DNA of 64,000 nt from Rummeliibacillus pycnus_A (GTDB lineage: Bacteria > Bacillota > Bacilli > Bacillales_A > Planococcaceae): positions 3,224,001 to 3,288,000 of the forward strand of contig NZ_CP132291.1 in assembly GCF_044359855.1 (NCBI RefSeq), written 5' to 3'. A model generated the notes under the pieces. The model saw only the letters and a list, made by a program, of their open reading frames with translations, had not been told where the DNA came from and ran no database searches. Positions 9,601-18,379 of this stretch are shown in pieces. Every line of letters begins with the position of its first letter. Positions within the stretch are counted from its first letter, which is position 1. A program made the position numbers and the translations under genes.

Positions 9601-11208
9601 CAATTTATTGAAGTTTATGCAAATGGGAAATTATTAGGTAATTTACAACCTAGCACACAAAGTAATTATAGAGTGAATGTTGGAAAATTGGCAGATAAGA
9701 CAAGCATCCAAGTAATTGCTTATGACTACGCATATAACCACGGTGGATTAACGACATCAAGCCCTGGAGATACTACGATTCCATATATTGTGTCTGATAC
9801 ACCTGAAGCTCTAGGAGTTTACGATACACGTGACATCCCTGTTACTGGTTATGTAACTGATGGTTCAGAAGTAGATTACTTGAAAATAAAAGGCGATAAA
9901 CTAACTAATAAAACAAATGATGTCAAATTAGTATATAACCCTGTAACAAAACAATATGATTTTGCTACCATGATTAAATTTACAGAAGATGGTGTCCATG
10001 ATATTTACTTTGAAGGTGCTGATAAAGTTGGCAATAAAATTGAATTCAGAAGACAAATCATCATTGATACAGAAGGGCCGACATTGTCAGTAAGTGGTCT
10101 GCCAGACAATAATTTTGTAGCGATGGAAAGCTCAGAAGTTAAAGAGCCAGAGAAAGATGATGATGCAACAAAAGACAATGAAGTAGTTGTAAATGATGAT
10201 TCAATCCAAGATGCTGAATCAGCTGAAAAAATAGACACTACAGTCAAATCTAAATCTGAAGTTGTTGGAAATGAAGAATCGGCACCTATTACACAAGTTG
10301 CGGACCCTGTAGAAAGCAAAAAGTCAACAGATCCAGAAGTAACTGTTACAGTAAGCGACAACTTTGATGACCTACGCTTATTAGTAAATGGCAGTGAAGA
10401 ATATACGACCGATTTTAAAGAGCCATATGTAATGAGAAAAACAACTCATGAACAAAAAGTCCAACTAAATTTAGAGAAAGGGATAAATGAAGTTGTATTC
10501 CAAGTAACCGACCTTGCTGGGCATATTACGAAAAAGACTATTAATATTTATAAAGATGTTCAAGAACCTAATCCATTTGTTACTTCATTAGAAATCTCAA
10601 ATGAAAGTAATGTAACAGTAGATAACCCTGCTGTAATTACTGCATCAGCTTCTAAATCCATTGACTGGGAAGCAAAGGTTGTTGGTCCAAGTGGAAAAGT
10701 AACGAATCTCGAAGGTGATAAAGGTACAACATATGAAGGTACATTTACACCTGATAAACTAGCAGAAAGCGGAAAGTACCAATTAATCATCGGTGCTAAG
10801 GATAGTGATGATTCTGAAAAACAGATTTCATATTTCAATGTTTCAAATTATCCAGTTACTGTGGATACTGAAAAAACATTAGTAACTGATGAATTAGGTA
10901 ATGTAGAGAGTTCATTTGCAAAAGATCGCGTAGTTAGCATTAGAACTATTGTTAAAAACTTAGGAGCAGCTACATTAAATACTAAAGCTGTTTTCCAAGT
11001 GAAAGATAAAGATGGTGCAGTCGTTTACTTCCAAGAAAATAATGCTAGCGACGTTATTGGCAAAGCGAAAAATCGTTTCAAATTAGATATCCCGCTAGAT
11101 TCATTTGAAAGTGGCGAATATACTGTTGAGTTGTTTGTCTTAGATACTAATGATCAACCAATCCCACTCGCAGAATCAAGCAAAATAGCAACATTTACAG
11201 TGAAATAA
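6628..11208 (+). CDS. Secreted S8 subtilisin-like protease, large multidomain (Vpr/lactocepin-like)
   Basis: 1,526 residues. The TTG at 6628 follows AAAGGGGAGA and starts a normal signal peptide (KNSWGLRKSAIAG ... FAKA). Order: signal peptide (1-35); I9-type propeptide inhibitor (about 50-165); peptidase S8 with the triad Asp197 (VIDTGID), His263 (HGMHVAGT) and Ser595 (GTSMAAPH); a PA domain inserted between the last two (about 410-540); then an Fn3-like domain and several Ig-like repeats to the C terminus. An acidic low-complexity insert rich in Asp, Glu, Ser and Val lies at about residues 1165-1240. There is no LPxTG or SLH anchor, so it is probably released or wall-associated. It likely degrades extracellular protein for nutrition. 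The element at 6032-6403 lies just upstream. Confidence 0.9.
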   Translation: MKNSWGLRKSAIAGLISLLTVSSLPFNANFAKAEESNVLDEFSKMKEATEKISEATKDFKDSDKVRVIVELKGEPAITYSTKQGVRFKDLKESKKDELISKVEKQQDEFISDVKDEDISFKVENQFTTVVNGVSGEVKYGDIEDLEKLDNVKDVSIVNEYERPTEKPEMLSSKELVEAMQTWNAGYDGEGMVVGVIDTGIDDTHKDMVLDKNKKIKLSKDKVGTLVKDANLSGRFYSDKVPYGYNYADKNSEILDLGPDASMHGMHVAGTVGANGDETDGKGIKGVAPNAQLLALKVFGNDQAMPSTFGDIYIKAIDDGIILGADVMNMSLGSTAGFVDSTSLEQQAIDRAVNNGVLMSISAGNSAQYGANYGNPLATNPDIGLVGSPGLSTNSLSVASIENSKITLDQLNMKIGNETLPVAYKTQSSPLPLEVFGKDTEKDVVYVGDGSPAEYKDKNVKGKVVFAVRNASNPNYTEIQKQAEAAGAAGVIIKGTAAHGDYVSMALTNPTIPLVSLGVSDGTMLETKIKAAGGVGKVNFTGKMTTVVNGSAGKISSFSSWGVTPSLEMKPEITAPGGQIYSTLNDDKYGVMSGTSMAAPHVSGGSALVLEKVQEAFPNLTGADKVKRAKTLLMNTAKIVTDSTNNNLPYSPRQQGAGLMQLNAAVTTPVYVEAEGTHEGKIELKEIKDDMFYMTVKATNFGKENVSYKVDASVLTDATSGSETAAVNALKEQIVKDAKITIDKKNITIFPGKTQDITVQVDLSKAKAALEAIQKNGYFVEGFITLTNDSQDVAYPNLSVPYLGFKGDWNKPPVLDATKYDTGSYYNVSGMVDDEGYYLGYNPFKKTYSKDKIAISPNGDGLNETVTPVLSFLRNSKTVEYAITDASGKVLRKLRTDKEQRKTYHNGKSNGSIYSYKPFYTEWDGYLNNKKAADGTYYYQVKTQVDLAGKDNQVTKFPIIVDNTAPVVSSIAYSKKTGILSFNATDEKGSGLQFIEVYANGKLLGNLQPSTQSNYRVNVGKLADKTSIQVIAYDYAYNHGGLTTSSPGDTTIPYIVSDTPEALGVYDTRDIPVTGYVTDGSEVDYLKIKGDKLTNKTNDVKLVYNPVTKQYDFATMIKFTEDGVHDIYFEGADKVGNKIEFRRQIIIDTEGPTLSVSGLPDNNFVAMESSEVKEPEKDDDATKDNEVVVNDDSIQDAESAEKIDTTVKSKSEVVGNEESAPITQVADPVESKKSTDPEVTVTVSDNFDDLRLLVNGSEEYTTDFKEPYVMRKTTHEQKVQLNLEKGINEVVFQVTDLAGHITKKTINIYKDVQEPNPFVTSLEISNESNVTVDNPAVITASASKSIDWEAKVVGPSGKVTNLEGDKGTTYEGTFTPDKLAESGKYQLIIGAKDSDDSEKQISYFNVSNYPVTVDTEKTLVTDELGNVESSFAKDRVVSIRTIVKNLGAATLNTKAVFQVKDKDGAVVYFQENNASDVIGKAKNRFKLDIPLDSFESGEYTVELFVLDTNDQPIPLAESSKIATFTVK

Positions 11209-11215
11209 ATAAATG

Positions 11216-11254
11216 AAAGAAGAGAGGACATTCGTTGTGGTCTCTCTCTTCTTT
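11216..11254 (+). terminator. Hairpin terminator between protease and adhesin-like gene
   Basis: AAAGAAGAGAG pairs with CTCTCTTCTTT (one bulge). The only T run is within the 3' arm, so it may be leaky and let the downstream gene share transcripts. Confidence 0.55.
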
Positions 11255-11275
11255 ATCAAGATGGGAGTGAATGTC

Positions 11276-12595
11276 GTGAAAAAAAACTTAATCATCGCCT
11301 TAATTGCTGTACTTGTGTTCTTGAGTGCTATTTCGCCAGCTAGTGCAGATAGTAATGTAAAAGTTACTGTAGAAACTGACGCAGGAAAATATGTTGTAGG
11401 TAAAATAATTAAGGTTTCAGGAACTGTGCTAAAAGGAAACGATTCGGGAAAAGGTACTACCCCATTGCTTGAAGTAAAGGATGCTGATAATAAAACAGTT
11501 CAGTATTATCAATGGAAGGATTCCGAAATCGATGCAAATGGTAATATTTCAACAACCATTAATACGAAAAATTACACTAATGGGGTTTATTCAATAAACA
11601 TTTCGGCAAAGGATGCACAATCTGCTTCAGTATCTGTTGAGTTAGAGGGCGGCTCAGACAAACCAAAGCCAAAACCAGACCCAACACCAGAGCCGAAGCC
11701 AGATCCGAAACCAGATCCAAAGCCAGAGCCAAAACCAGACCCGAACCCAGATCCAAAACCAACACCAACACCAGACCCAACACCAACACCTGGTCCAACG
11801 CCAGATCCAACAACTCCTGTGAAACCAAGCCCAATACCAGATCCAACTGTGACTCCAAATGCTCCAAAAGTAAACACTGTGACATCAGAAAGCTTGAAAA
11901 TTACAGGTACTGCTGATGTAGGGGTGAAAATAAGAATAACAGACAAACAGTATTTCATTAAAGAAACTGTTGCCAAATCTGATGGTACATTTTCTATAAC
12001 ACTCAGTGAAAAACTAAAAACAGGAACAATTCTTTACGCAATAGCAAAGGCTGGAGATCATGAGAGTAAGGAAACCAAAATTATTGTTACAGATCAAACA
12101 GCACCAGCAAAACCAGTTGCCAAACAAGTTAGTGACAAAGACAAAAAAGTAACTGGAACAGCAGAAGCTGGATCAAAAGTCAGCATCAAAGTAGGAACAA
12201 AAACAATTGGCTCAGTAATTGCAGACAAAACAGGGAATTTCTCAGTAGCAATTGCTAGTCAAAAATCAGGTACAATTCTATCTGTAACAGCAGAAGATGA
12301 AGCAGGAAATATCAGTCAAGCCGCTAAGGTTACAGTAGTAGATAAAACAGCACCAAAAGCTCCTTTAGTAAATAAAGTGAAAACAACTTCAACTAAAGTA
12401 ACGGGAAAAGCTGAAGTAGGCGCTAAAGTCTATGTAAAAGTGGGCAAAACTGTTATTGGCTCAGGTACCGTAAGCAAAAAAGGAACCTTCTCAGTAACTA
12501 TTAAAAAACAAAAAGCAAATACCAAGCTATCTGTATATGCAAAAGATAAAGCAGGAAACATTGGGAAAGCTAGCATAATTCCGGTTATGAAATAA
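11276..12595 (+). CDS. Secreted proline-rich protein with bacterial Ig-like repeats
   Basis: 439 residues from the GTG at 11276, which follows a GGGAGTG site; the frame upstream overlaps the hairpin. A signal peptide ends near ASPASA. The N-terminal third (to about residue 125) looks like one beta-sandwich domain. Residues of about 128-190 form a Pro-x-Pro-Asp/Lys/Glu linker that should be extended and rigid. The C-terminal part has three Big_6/OmpL47-like repeats of about 80 residues, each with VTGxAExGxKVxIKVG and ending near AxDxAGNI. No sortase or SLH signal is present. Likely surface-associated or secreted; partner unknown. It follows the subtilase by 67 bp. Confidence 0.8.
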   Translation: MKKNLIIALIAVLVFLSAISPASADSNVKVTVETDAGKYVVGKIIKVSGTVLKGNDSGKGTTPLLEVKDADNKTVQYYQWKDSEIDANGNISTTINTKNYTNGVYSINISAKDAQSASVSVELEGGSDKPKPKPDPTPEPKPDPKPDPKPEPKPDPNPDPKPTPTPDPTPTPGPTPDPTTPVKPSPIPDPTVTPNAPKVNTVTSESLKITGTADVGVKIRITDKQYFIKETVAKSDGTFSITLSEKLKTGTILYAIAKAGDHESKETKIIVTDQTAPAKPVAKQVSDKDKKVTGTAEAGSKVSIKVGTKTIGSVIADKTGNFSVAIASQKSGTILSVTAEDEAGNISQAAKVTVVDKTAPKAPLVNKVKTTSTKVTGKAEVGAKVYVKVGKTVIGSGTVSKKGTFSVTIKKQKANTKLSVYAKDKAGNIGKASIIPVMK

Positions 12596-12603
12596 GTTAT
12601 CAA

Positions 12604-12636
12604 AAAAACCTAATCTCCAAAAGATTAGGTTTTTTG
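12604..12636 (+). terminator. Rho-independent terminator
   Basis: AACCTAATCT/AGATTAGGTT with a short loop and T6, 10 bp after the Ig-repeat gene. Confidence 0.85.
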
Positions 12637-12870
12637 ATTTAGAATCAGTTCATACATTACTTCTCTGAAAAAGATTATTACTCAGTCACATTCAAATTGA
12701 ATCTTCATTAATACTCTGGAAAAGTAATGTACACCTTGCATCAAATAAAATGAAATTCAAAAAAGTTTTTTTAACCACTAGTCATGATGTTTCAAGTGAT
12801 AGTAGTTGGATATCCTATAGAAGTCTAAGTGAAACAAAATCATTGGAACATATTGAGGTGTAAATGAACG

Positions 12871-13131
12871 ATGAAAGAATTCAAGGTTACTTATTTTTTT
12901 GATCAAGAACATTATGTCAGACGTTTTATCTTTGTTGAATCGCAAGAATCAGCGGAAAAACTTATTCAGAGTGAACGTGACCAATATATTTCGTTTACAG
13001 ATAATAGAGGGATTTACCATGAATTGAATACCAGTAATGTTCGGGTTATTCAAATTTCTGAATATCACAGAGTAGACAAAAGTAAAAAAACAAAAGAAGA
13101 TACTTACGATCAAAATAATTTTTACTCATAA
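12871..13131 (+). CDS. Small conserved-looking cytosolic protein of unknown function
   Basis: 86 residues with no signal or membrane segment. The sequence alternates beta-type strands (EFKVTYFFD, RRFIFVES) with a helix (QESAEKLIQSE), which suggests a small alpha/beta fold, and ends in a charged tail. A GAGGTG site lies about ten bases before the ATG. It stands 50 bp upstream of the one-repeat SASP-like gene and may share its transcript. I do not recognise a family. Confidence 0.6.
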   Translation: MKEFKVTYFFDQEHYVRRFIFVESQESAEKLIQSERDQYISFTDNRGIYHELNTSNVRVIQISEYHRVDKSKKTKEDTYDQNNFYS

Positions 13132-13180
13132 TTTTACGCGTTGCGGAAATAGTAAGGGGTACAGAAATGGAGGTGTTCAG

Positions 13181-13375
13181 TTGAGCAATTATAAGCGTGA
13201 TGGATTTACAGTAGCAGGGACGGATATTGATGAAGTAAAACGAAAAAATGCCGAATCAGGCATGTCCTACAATGAAGTTAAAGCAATGCTTGCAAAAACG
13301 AACTTACAAGATACAGCCATTTATAGCGATACAAATGCCCCAAAAATACAAACTGAAAATAAACTTAAAATGTAA
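13181..13375 (+). CDS. Gamma-type SASP-like small protein, one repeat
   Basis: 64 residues starting at a TTG behind GGAGGTGTTC. Residues 12-36 carry the same unit as the protein at 1179-1451 (AGTDIDEVKRKNAESGMSYN), followed by a diverged second half containing YSDTNAPK. The likely role is spore amino-acid storage, by resemblance to gamma-SASP repeats. A terminator follows. The copies lie 12 kb apart, so this is a dispersed family. Confidence 0.55.
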   Translation: MSNYKRDGFTVAGTDIDEVKRKNAESGMSYNEVKAMLAKTNLQDTAIYSDTNAPKIQTENKLKM

Positions 13376-13420
13376 AAAGTATGTTAACACCATTTGGAAA
13401 GCATTTCATAAAAGAAAATG

Positions 13421-13468
13421 CAAAAGATTCGTTTCCAAATGTAATCAACGAATCTTTTGTTATTTTTC
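13421..13468 (+). terminator. Rho-independent terminator
   Basis: Perfect 13-bp stem CAAAAGATTCGTT/AACGAATCTTTTG followed by TTATTTTT. Confidence 0.8.
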
Positions 13469-13663
13469 TTCAAAATATTCGTATTGCAAGATGTGAAATT
13501 GATAACATTATAAGATTGTGATAATAAAAATAGCAAATAAGTATTATTTATTGTAATATAATCTCTCATTTTGTAATATTATTTTGATATTACTATAACA
13601 AGTTTGTTACATAACTCTTCTATAATAGATTCTATTAGTAATAGACAAAGGGAGTTAAGAAAA

Positions 13664-14479
13664 TTGAAAAAAACCATCATCTCAGCAATGGCATTAAGCT
13701 CGATTATGCTATTCTCAACAATTAGTGAAGAAACAACTGCATCAGCAGCTACTACTACATATACAGTAAAAAAAGGCGATACATTATCAAGCATAGGCGC
13801 CAGATATCATATTTCATATAAAACTCTAATGAGTTGGAATAATTTAAAATCAACAAATATTAAAGCTGGACAAAAATTAAAAGTTAAAAAGAGCTCATCA
13901 ACTAGCTCTAGTAAGAAAAGTTCTTCTACCTCAACTTCTACATACACAGTAAAAAAAGGTGATACTTTATCTGGAATCGCTAAGAAATATGGTGTATCGT
14001 ACAAGACACTTATGAGCTGGAATAATTTAAAATCAACAAACATTAGAGCTGGACAAAAGTTAAAAGTTAAAGGATCTACAAAAAAAGTAAGCGATAGTGT
14101 TGCGCCAATATCTGGCGATACGAAACTAGAAAAAGCTGTATCAATCGCATTAGCTCAACAAGGTGTACCATATGTATTCGGTGGAGCATCAACAAGCGGA
14201 TTCGATTGTAGTGGACTTGTATACTATGCATATAAAAATGCTGGGCTTGCTTCTTACCGTACAACAGCAGCTGGTTTCTACTCTATCTCAACAGCAACTA
14301 GTTCACCTAAAGTAGGAGATTTAGTATTTTTCAAAAATACATATAAATCTGGTATTTCTCATATCGGACTTTACATGGGGAACGGAAAATTTGTTAGTGC
14401 AAGTGGTACAAAAGTACAAGTAAGTTCAGTGAATGAATCATACTGGAGCAACCATTTTGCAGGATATAGACATTTATAA
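13664..14479 (+). CDS. Secreted cell-wall endopeptidase: two LysM domains plus NlpC/P60
   Basis: 271 residues from a TTG at 13664 (GGGAG site about ten bases upstream). Signal peptide to about residue 29; two almost identical LysM domains (about 31-75 and 96-140, each YTVKKGDTLS ... SWNNLKSTNI) joined by a Ser-rich linker; then a C40 NlpC/P60 domain with catalytic Cys in STSGFDCSGLVYYAY and His in SHIGLYMGNG. Such enzymes cut D-Glu to meso-DAP or Lys links in stem peptides and aid daughter-cell separation (LytE/LytF/CwlS type). It is a single gene with its own terminator. The related hydrolases at 37991 and 39130 share the catalytic domain. Confidence 0.88.
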   Translation: MKKTIISAMALSSIMLFSTISEETTASAATTTYTVKKGDTLSSIGARYHISYKTLMSWNNLKSTNIKAGQKLKVKKSSSTSSSKKSSSTSTSTYTVKKGDTLSGIAKKYGVSYKTLMSWNNLKSTNIRAGQKLKVKGSTKKVSDSVAPISGDTKLEKAVSIALAQQGVPYVFGGASTSGFDCSGLVYYAYKNAGLASYRTTAAGFYSISTATSSPKVGDLVFFKNTYKSGISHIGLYMGNGKFVSASGTKVQVSSVNESYWSNHFAGYRHL

Positions 14480-14520
14480 TCGGTGACTGACACAGACAAT
14501 TTTATATATTTTGATTAATC

Positions 14521-14557
14521 AATACCATCTGATTCGATGAATCAGGTGGTATTTTTT
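14521..14557 (+). terminator. Rho-independent terminator
   Basis: Near-perfect stem AATACCATCTGATTC/GAATCAGGTGGTATT with a 3-base loop and T6, downstream of the LysM-P60 gene. Confidence 0.85.
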
Positions 14558-14654
14558 ATGGAAGGTGTGGTTAGTTGTACTGAAGACTTCCCAAAACATC
14601 TGACATAGAACTAAAAGGAATAGTTATTCTGCTGAGACCTTGGATAAAAAGTCA

Positions 14655-14691
14655 AAAGAAAAATGCCAAGACCCAAATCAAGGTCTTGACA
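14655..14691 (-). terminator. Rho-independent terminator
   Basis: TGTCAAGACC/GGTCTTGGCA stem with a T run on the minus strand. It terminates the decarboxylase-chemoreceptor unit. Confidence 0.8.
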
Positions 14692-14754
14692 CTTTAGTGA
14701 AATAAGTATTCTAGTGTTAAATTTAACTCCATATACTACAATTTCGGTATTTAT

Positions 14755-16452
14755 TTATATTGAAAATTTGTTAACAGATGTTCGAAGTTCTTCTGCCATG
14801 GCTGCTAGGTTATTTGAAGAAGCGGTGATTTCTTCCATGCTAGCAGTTTGTTCTTCAGAAGCGGCAGCAACATTTTGAATGCTACTAGAATTTTGAACAA
14901 CGATTACGCTGACTTCTTCCATTGATTCTGCAATGTTGCTAACGCCACTATTCATAGCTTCAATGGCATTACTTACTTGCGTCATTTGAGAAGTTAGATT
15001 GGACACAGATGTATAAATTGCATTAAATGCATCACCTGCTTCATCAAAAGCATCGGCACTTACTTGTAGATTTTCATAACTAGTAGACATAGAATCAACA
15101 GCATTTGTCGATTCAGCTTTGATTGAATCAATCCGGTTACTAATATCGTTTGCGGCAATTCTTGACTGATCCGCAAGCTTTCTTACTTCCTCTGCAACGA
15201 CAGCGAATCCTTTACCATGTTCACCAGCACGTGCAGCTTCTATCGAGGCATTAAGTGCAAGCAGGTTTGTTTGATCTGCAATTTCAGTGATTAATGAAAC
15301 AATTTGGCCAATTTCTTTTGAGTAATTGTTTAAACGATTCACGACTTCAGAAGTTGTATGAATCATGTCAGTTGTTATATTCATTTTTTCTACAGCGTTT
15401 TGAATAATATCTTTACCATTTTCAGCTGTTTTGGTTGTATCAATCGCTTTTGTACTAACTTGTTCTACGTAGTTAGTTACGTCATTCATCTTTTTCGAAA
15501 TAGTATTGACGTTATCGCCGATTTCTTCAACAGCGTCGGTTTGCTTGTCAGAACCAGCTGCCACTTCTTGCATAGATACTGTAACTTGTTCAATAGAAGC
15601 GCTTGTTTGTTCTGATCCCGCAGATAATTCCTCAGATGTAGCCGCTACTTGCTCAGCATTTGAACTAATTTGTGAAATGATGGTTCTTAAATCATCTACC
15701 ATATGATAAACGCCAAAGGATAATTGGGCGATTTCGTCTTTACCTTTAATCTCAAATCGCTTAGCTGCTAAGTTACCTTTTGCGACTTCATCCACATAGT
15801 TGTTGACAGCAAGGACAGGCTTAATAATTTGTTTACTTATGATGTAAGCTAGTATTGCACCTACAACAATGAACAATAATGCTAAACCTACTGAAACCCA
15901 TATTACTTGTGTTTGAATTTGCGAAATAAATGAAGCATCCATATCTAATCCAAAAATGATATCAGTCCCTTTAAAAGGGATGAATATAGATTTATGAACA
16001 CCGTATTTATCTTTATAAATATCACTATACATGACTTTTCCTTGATCAATTGCTTGATTCATTTTAGGGTCAAATTTATAAGCGCCATTATGATTGTCTG
16101 TACCACTTAACGCTACAATATGTTCTTGCCCATTAGAACGGGAAAGAACGTAGGCATTTTGAATGTTTTGCTGTTTTTTTGCTATATTTAACGTATTTAA
16201 AAGAGTTTTATATTGTGTTTGATCATTATTATCAGCATTCGTAACAAGTGAAGTATCTATATGCCCCATTACTTCATTTGAAACGAGGTGTAATTTATCT
16301 TCAAAAAGACTCATTACCTTATATTGGATAATATTGTTACAAGTATAATAAAGTATAGAACCGAATATTGTTGAAATTATCGCAATCGGAATGATAAAAG
16401 ATAGAATATACTTAAATAACATTGAATGTCTATTTTTAGAGAGAAACTTCAA
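14755..16452 (-). CDS. Methyl-accepting chemotaxis protein with Cache-like sensor
   Basis: 565 residues: TM1 (about 13-36), an extracellular sensor of about 150 residues (Cache-like, with FIPFKGTDIIFGLDMDASF before TM2), TM2 (about 183-205), HAMP, and a cytoplasmic signalling domain whose hairpin tip reads EIADQTNLLALNASIEAARAG, the conserved CheA/CheW contact. I choose the TTG at 16452 because GGAGG lies nine bases upstream; the internal ATG at 16422 has no site. This makes it overlap the decarboxylase end by 17 bases, so translational coupling is likely. Co-transcription suggests it may sense the substrate or amine product of that enzyme, which is inference. Confidence 0.88.
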   Translation of the reverse strand: MKFLSKNRHSMLFKYILSFIIPIAIISTIFGSILYYTCNNIIQYKVMSLFEDKLHLVSNEVMGHIDTSLVTNADNNDQTQYKTLLNTLNIAKKQQNIQNAYVLSRSNGQEHIVALSGTDNHNGAYKFDPKMNQAIDQGKVMYSDIYKDKYGVHKSIFIPFKGTDIIFGLDMDASFISQIQTQVIWVSVGLALLFIVVGAILAYIISKQIIKPVLAVNNYVDEVAKGNLAAKRFEIKGKDEIAQLSFGVYHMVDDLRTIISQISSNAEQVAATSEELSAGSEQTSASIEQVTVSMQEVAAGSDKQTDAVEEIGDNVNTISKKMNDVTNYVEQVSTKAIDTTKTAENGKDIIQNAVEKMNITTDMIHTTSEVVNRLNNYSKEIGQIVSLITEIADQTNLLALNASIEAARAGEHGKGFAVVAEEVRKLADQSRIAANDISNRIDSIKAESTNAVDSMSTSYENLQVSADAFDEAGDAFNAIYTSVSNLTSQMTQVSNAIEAMNSGVSNIAESMEEVSVIVVQNSSSIQNVAAASEEQTASMEEITASSNNLAAMAEELRTSVNKFSI

Positions 16453-18079
16453 GGGCTGAACCCTCCAATTCTTCAATTGAGTGTAGAAGTGACTCAATCA
16501 TTGCAGGAATATGTTCTACTTCAGTATAAGGTGAAATGGAGAAGAATTTTGCTACCCCAACTGGAATACGGTCTGTGCTGTCAGATGCATCAACAGTACA
16601 AATACGTGTTGTGTCTCCAAAGAACACGTCATCACGGTGTTTACCTAATACTTCAAATAAAGATGAATTTAATGCATTTATTTTTTCAATTTCAGAAACT
16701 GAATAAGTACCTGCTTGTTCTGAATCCCAATTATAACCATTAGGGTATAGACGGAATGCAGTAATTGGCCCGATATTAGTTGGATTAACCACTTGAAGGG
16801 ATGGTATTTTATCTGCTAATTGGTGATGGAATGCTAGATTTACTCGAACATAATTCGCTAATATTTCTTGGTAGCCAGTTTTTCCAAATGCCATTAAAGC
16901 AGCATATATTGCAATTGAACTACCCATTCGAGAGCATTCTAATGTATAGCCTGTGTGATATGAACCATATCCACGGTTACCTACATATGGAGTATCAAAA
17001 TCTTCTAAATCTAGAAGACCAAGTGCACTACCTTCTTTTAATAGGAATAGACTTGTTAAGTATGGAGTTTGACCGAGTTTTTGGAAGTCAAAGCATAAGG
17101 AATCAGCCATATATAGGTATTGCATACGTGAACGGATGACCATTAAGCTTTCAAGAACTTCATCTTCAAATTGCAGTGGGTTTTTGGCGAAATCATAATC
17201 ATTAAAGAATGCATAAAATCCGCCTAAAGCTGAATCAGCGTGAATATGAATTGGTTTCAAGTTATGACGATTTTCTAAGGCAGTTGTAATTTCTTTAATC
17301 TCTTTAATATTGTCAATTGCAAAACTATCTGTAGCCCCAGTTGTTGCAACAATATATACTGGAATACCACCTTTTTCGATGACCTCAGATAAACGTTTTT
17401 GTAAATCATCCATATCCATTGAATGATCTTTACCGGCTTTAACTCGGATTAAATGGTTGCTCCCAATACCTACTGCTTCAATTGATTTTAATAAACTATA
17501 ATGCGCATTTTCAGATGCGAAACAGTAAAGGTTATTTGGCACACCTTCTTCTTTCGCATGTGGGAATTGTTTTGCAATAGCTACGCGAAGTCCACTGAAT
17601 ACAGCACCTTGACCACCCCAAGTTGTATAACCGAAGCTCTTAGTATAATCATATCCCACCAATTTAGACATCATAGAAATGACTTTTACTTCAGATTCTG
17701 TAGCTGCAGGTCCGTAAACATCCCATAAGTTATTACCATTTAAAAGAGAATTAACAAATAGACCTAAAATACCTGGAATACTTGCCATAGGTAATACGTT
17801 TGTTACAAAGTTATGAGTATGGAATGGGTGACCTTTCATTAAGTCCGTTAATGAATTCACGACTGTATCTAATCCCGTACCATTAGTAGGAACACCATGT
17901 TCTTCCATCAATTCTTGATAAAAGTTAGCTGAGCGTTCCTGCATTGGACCAAGTGTCGTTTTAGATGGATCTTTTAATGTGTCCATTGTAGTTAAAATTT
18001 TCTCAAGATAACCTACTAGTTGCTCTCTCTGTTTTCCATTGCCATCTTCGCTTTGGAATAGTTGTTTAATATTATTCAA
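16436..18079 (-). CDS. PLP-dependent amino-acid decarboxylase (group II)
   Basis: 547 residues, TTG start with AAAGGTG eight bases upstream. It belongs to the fold-type I pyridoxal-dependent decarboxylase family (glutamate, tyrosine, DOPA and diaminobutyrate decarboxylases). HIHADSALGGF holds the Asp that pairs with the PLP ring nitrogen, and ADSLCFDFQKLGQ holds the probable Schiff-base Lys. Its N-terminal half carries GHPFHTHNF and YTTWGGQGAVFSGL. The substrate cannot be fixed from sequence; an aromatic or acidic amino acid is likely. It is first in a two-gene unit with the chemoreceptor. Confidence 0.82.
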   Translation of the reverse strand: MNNIKQLFQSEDGNGKQREQLVGYLEKILTTMDTLKDPSKTTLGPMQERSANFYQELMEEHGVPTNGTGLDTVVNSLTDLMKGHPFHTHNFVTNVLPMASIPGILGLFVNSLLNGNNLWDVYGPAATESEVKVISMMSKLVGYDYTKSFGYTTWGGQGAVFSGLRVAIAKQFPHAKEEGVPNNLYCFASENAHYSLLKSIEAVGIGSNHLIRVKAGKDHSMDMDDLQKRLSEVIEKGGIPVYIVATTGATDSFAIDNIKEIKEITTALENRHNLKPIHIHADSALGGFYAFFNDYDFAKNPLQFEDEVLESLMVIRSRMQYLYMADSLCFDFQKLGQTPYLTSLFLLKEGSALGLLDLEDFDTPYVGNRGYGSYHTGYTLECSRMGSSIAIYAALMAFGKTGYQEILANYVRVNLAFHHQLADKIPSLQVVNPTNIGPITAFRLYPNGYNWDSEQAGTYSVSEIEKINALNSSLFEVLGKHRDDVFFGDTTRICTVDASDSTDRIPVGVAKFFSISPYTEVEHIPAMIESLLHSIEELEGSALEVSL

Positions 18080-18340
18080 TTTAAAAACACCTTTCGTAGT
18101 TCTAAAAACTTATAGTTATTTTTATTAATGTAGTTCGTTGTACATAAATAGTATAAGAAAAAACAAGTATAAAATCCATGTGATTTAAAATTAAAATAAT
18201 TCCGAAAATTATATTAAAAAAGGTTCGTGTTGATAAAGCCTTCTACTTAGTAGCCGCGACCTTTTGTCATTAGGTGAAAATTGTGGTAGTTGTTGTTTTC
18301 ATATATCCAAGGCAAAGCCCAATCTATAATATTCCTTTTA

Positions 18341-18349
18341 CATATACTA
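18341..18349 (+). promoter_or_regulatory. Possible sigma-K type -10 box
   Basis: CATATACTA fits the mother-cell sigma-K -10 pattern CATAnnnTA and lies about 30 bp before the ATG at 18380. The -35 region is not convincing, so this is tentative. Confidence 0.25.
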
Positions 18350-18379
18350 CAAAGAATTTCGGAAAAGGAGAGGAAGTAG

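Noticed and set aside
11577..11976. Two minus-strand ORFs opposite the proline linker
   Set aside because: They are mirror images of the Pro-x-Pro coding repeat and are pure low complexity.
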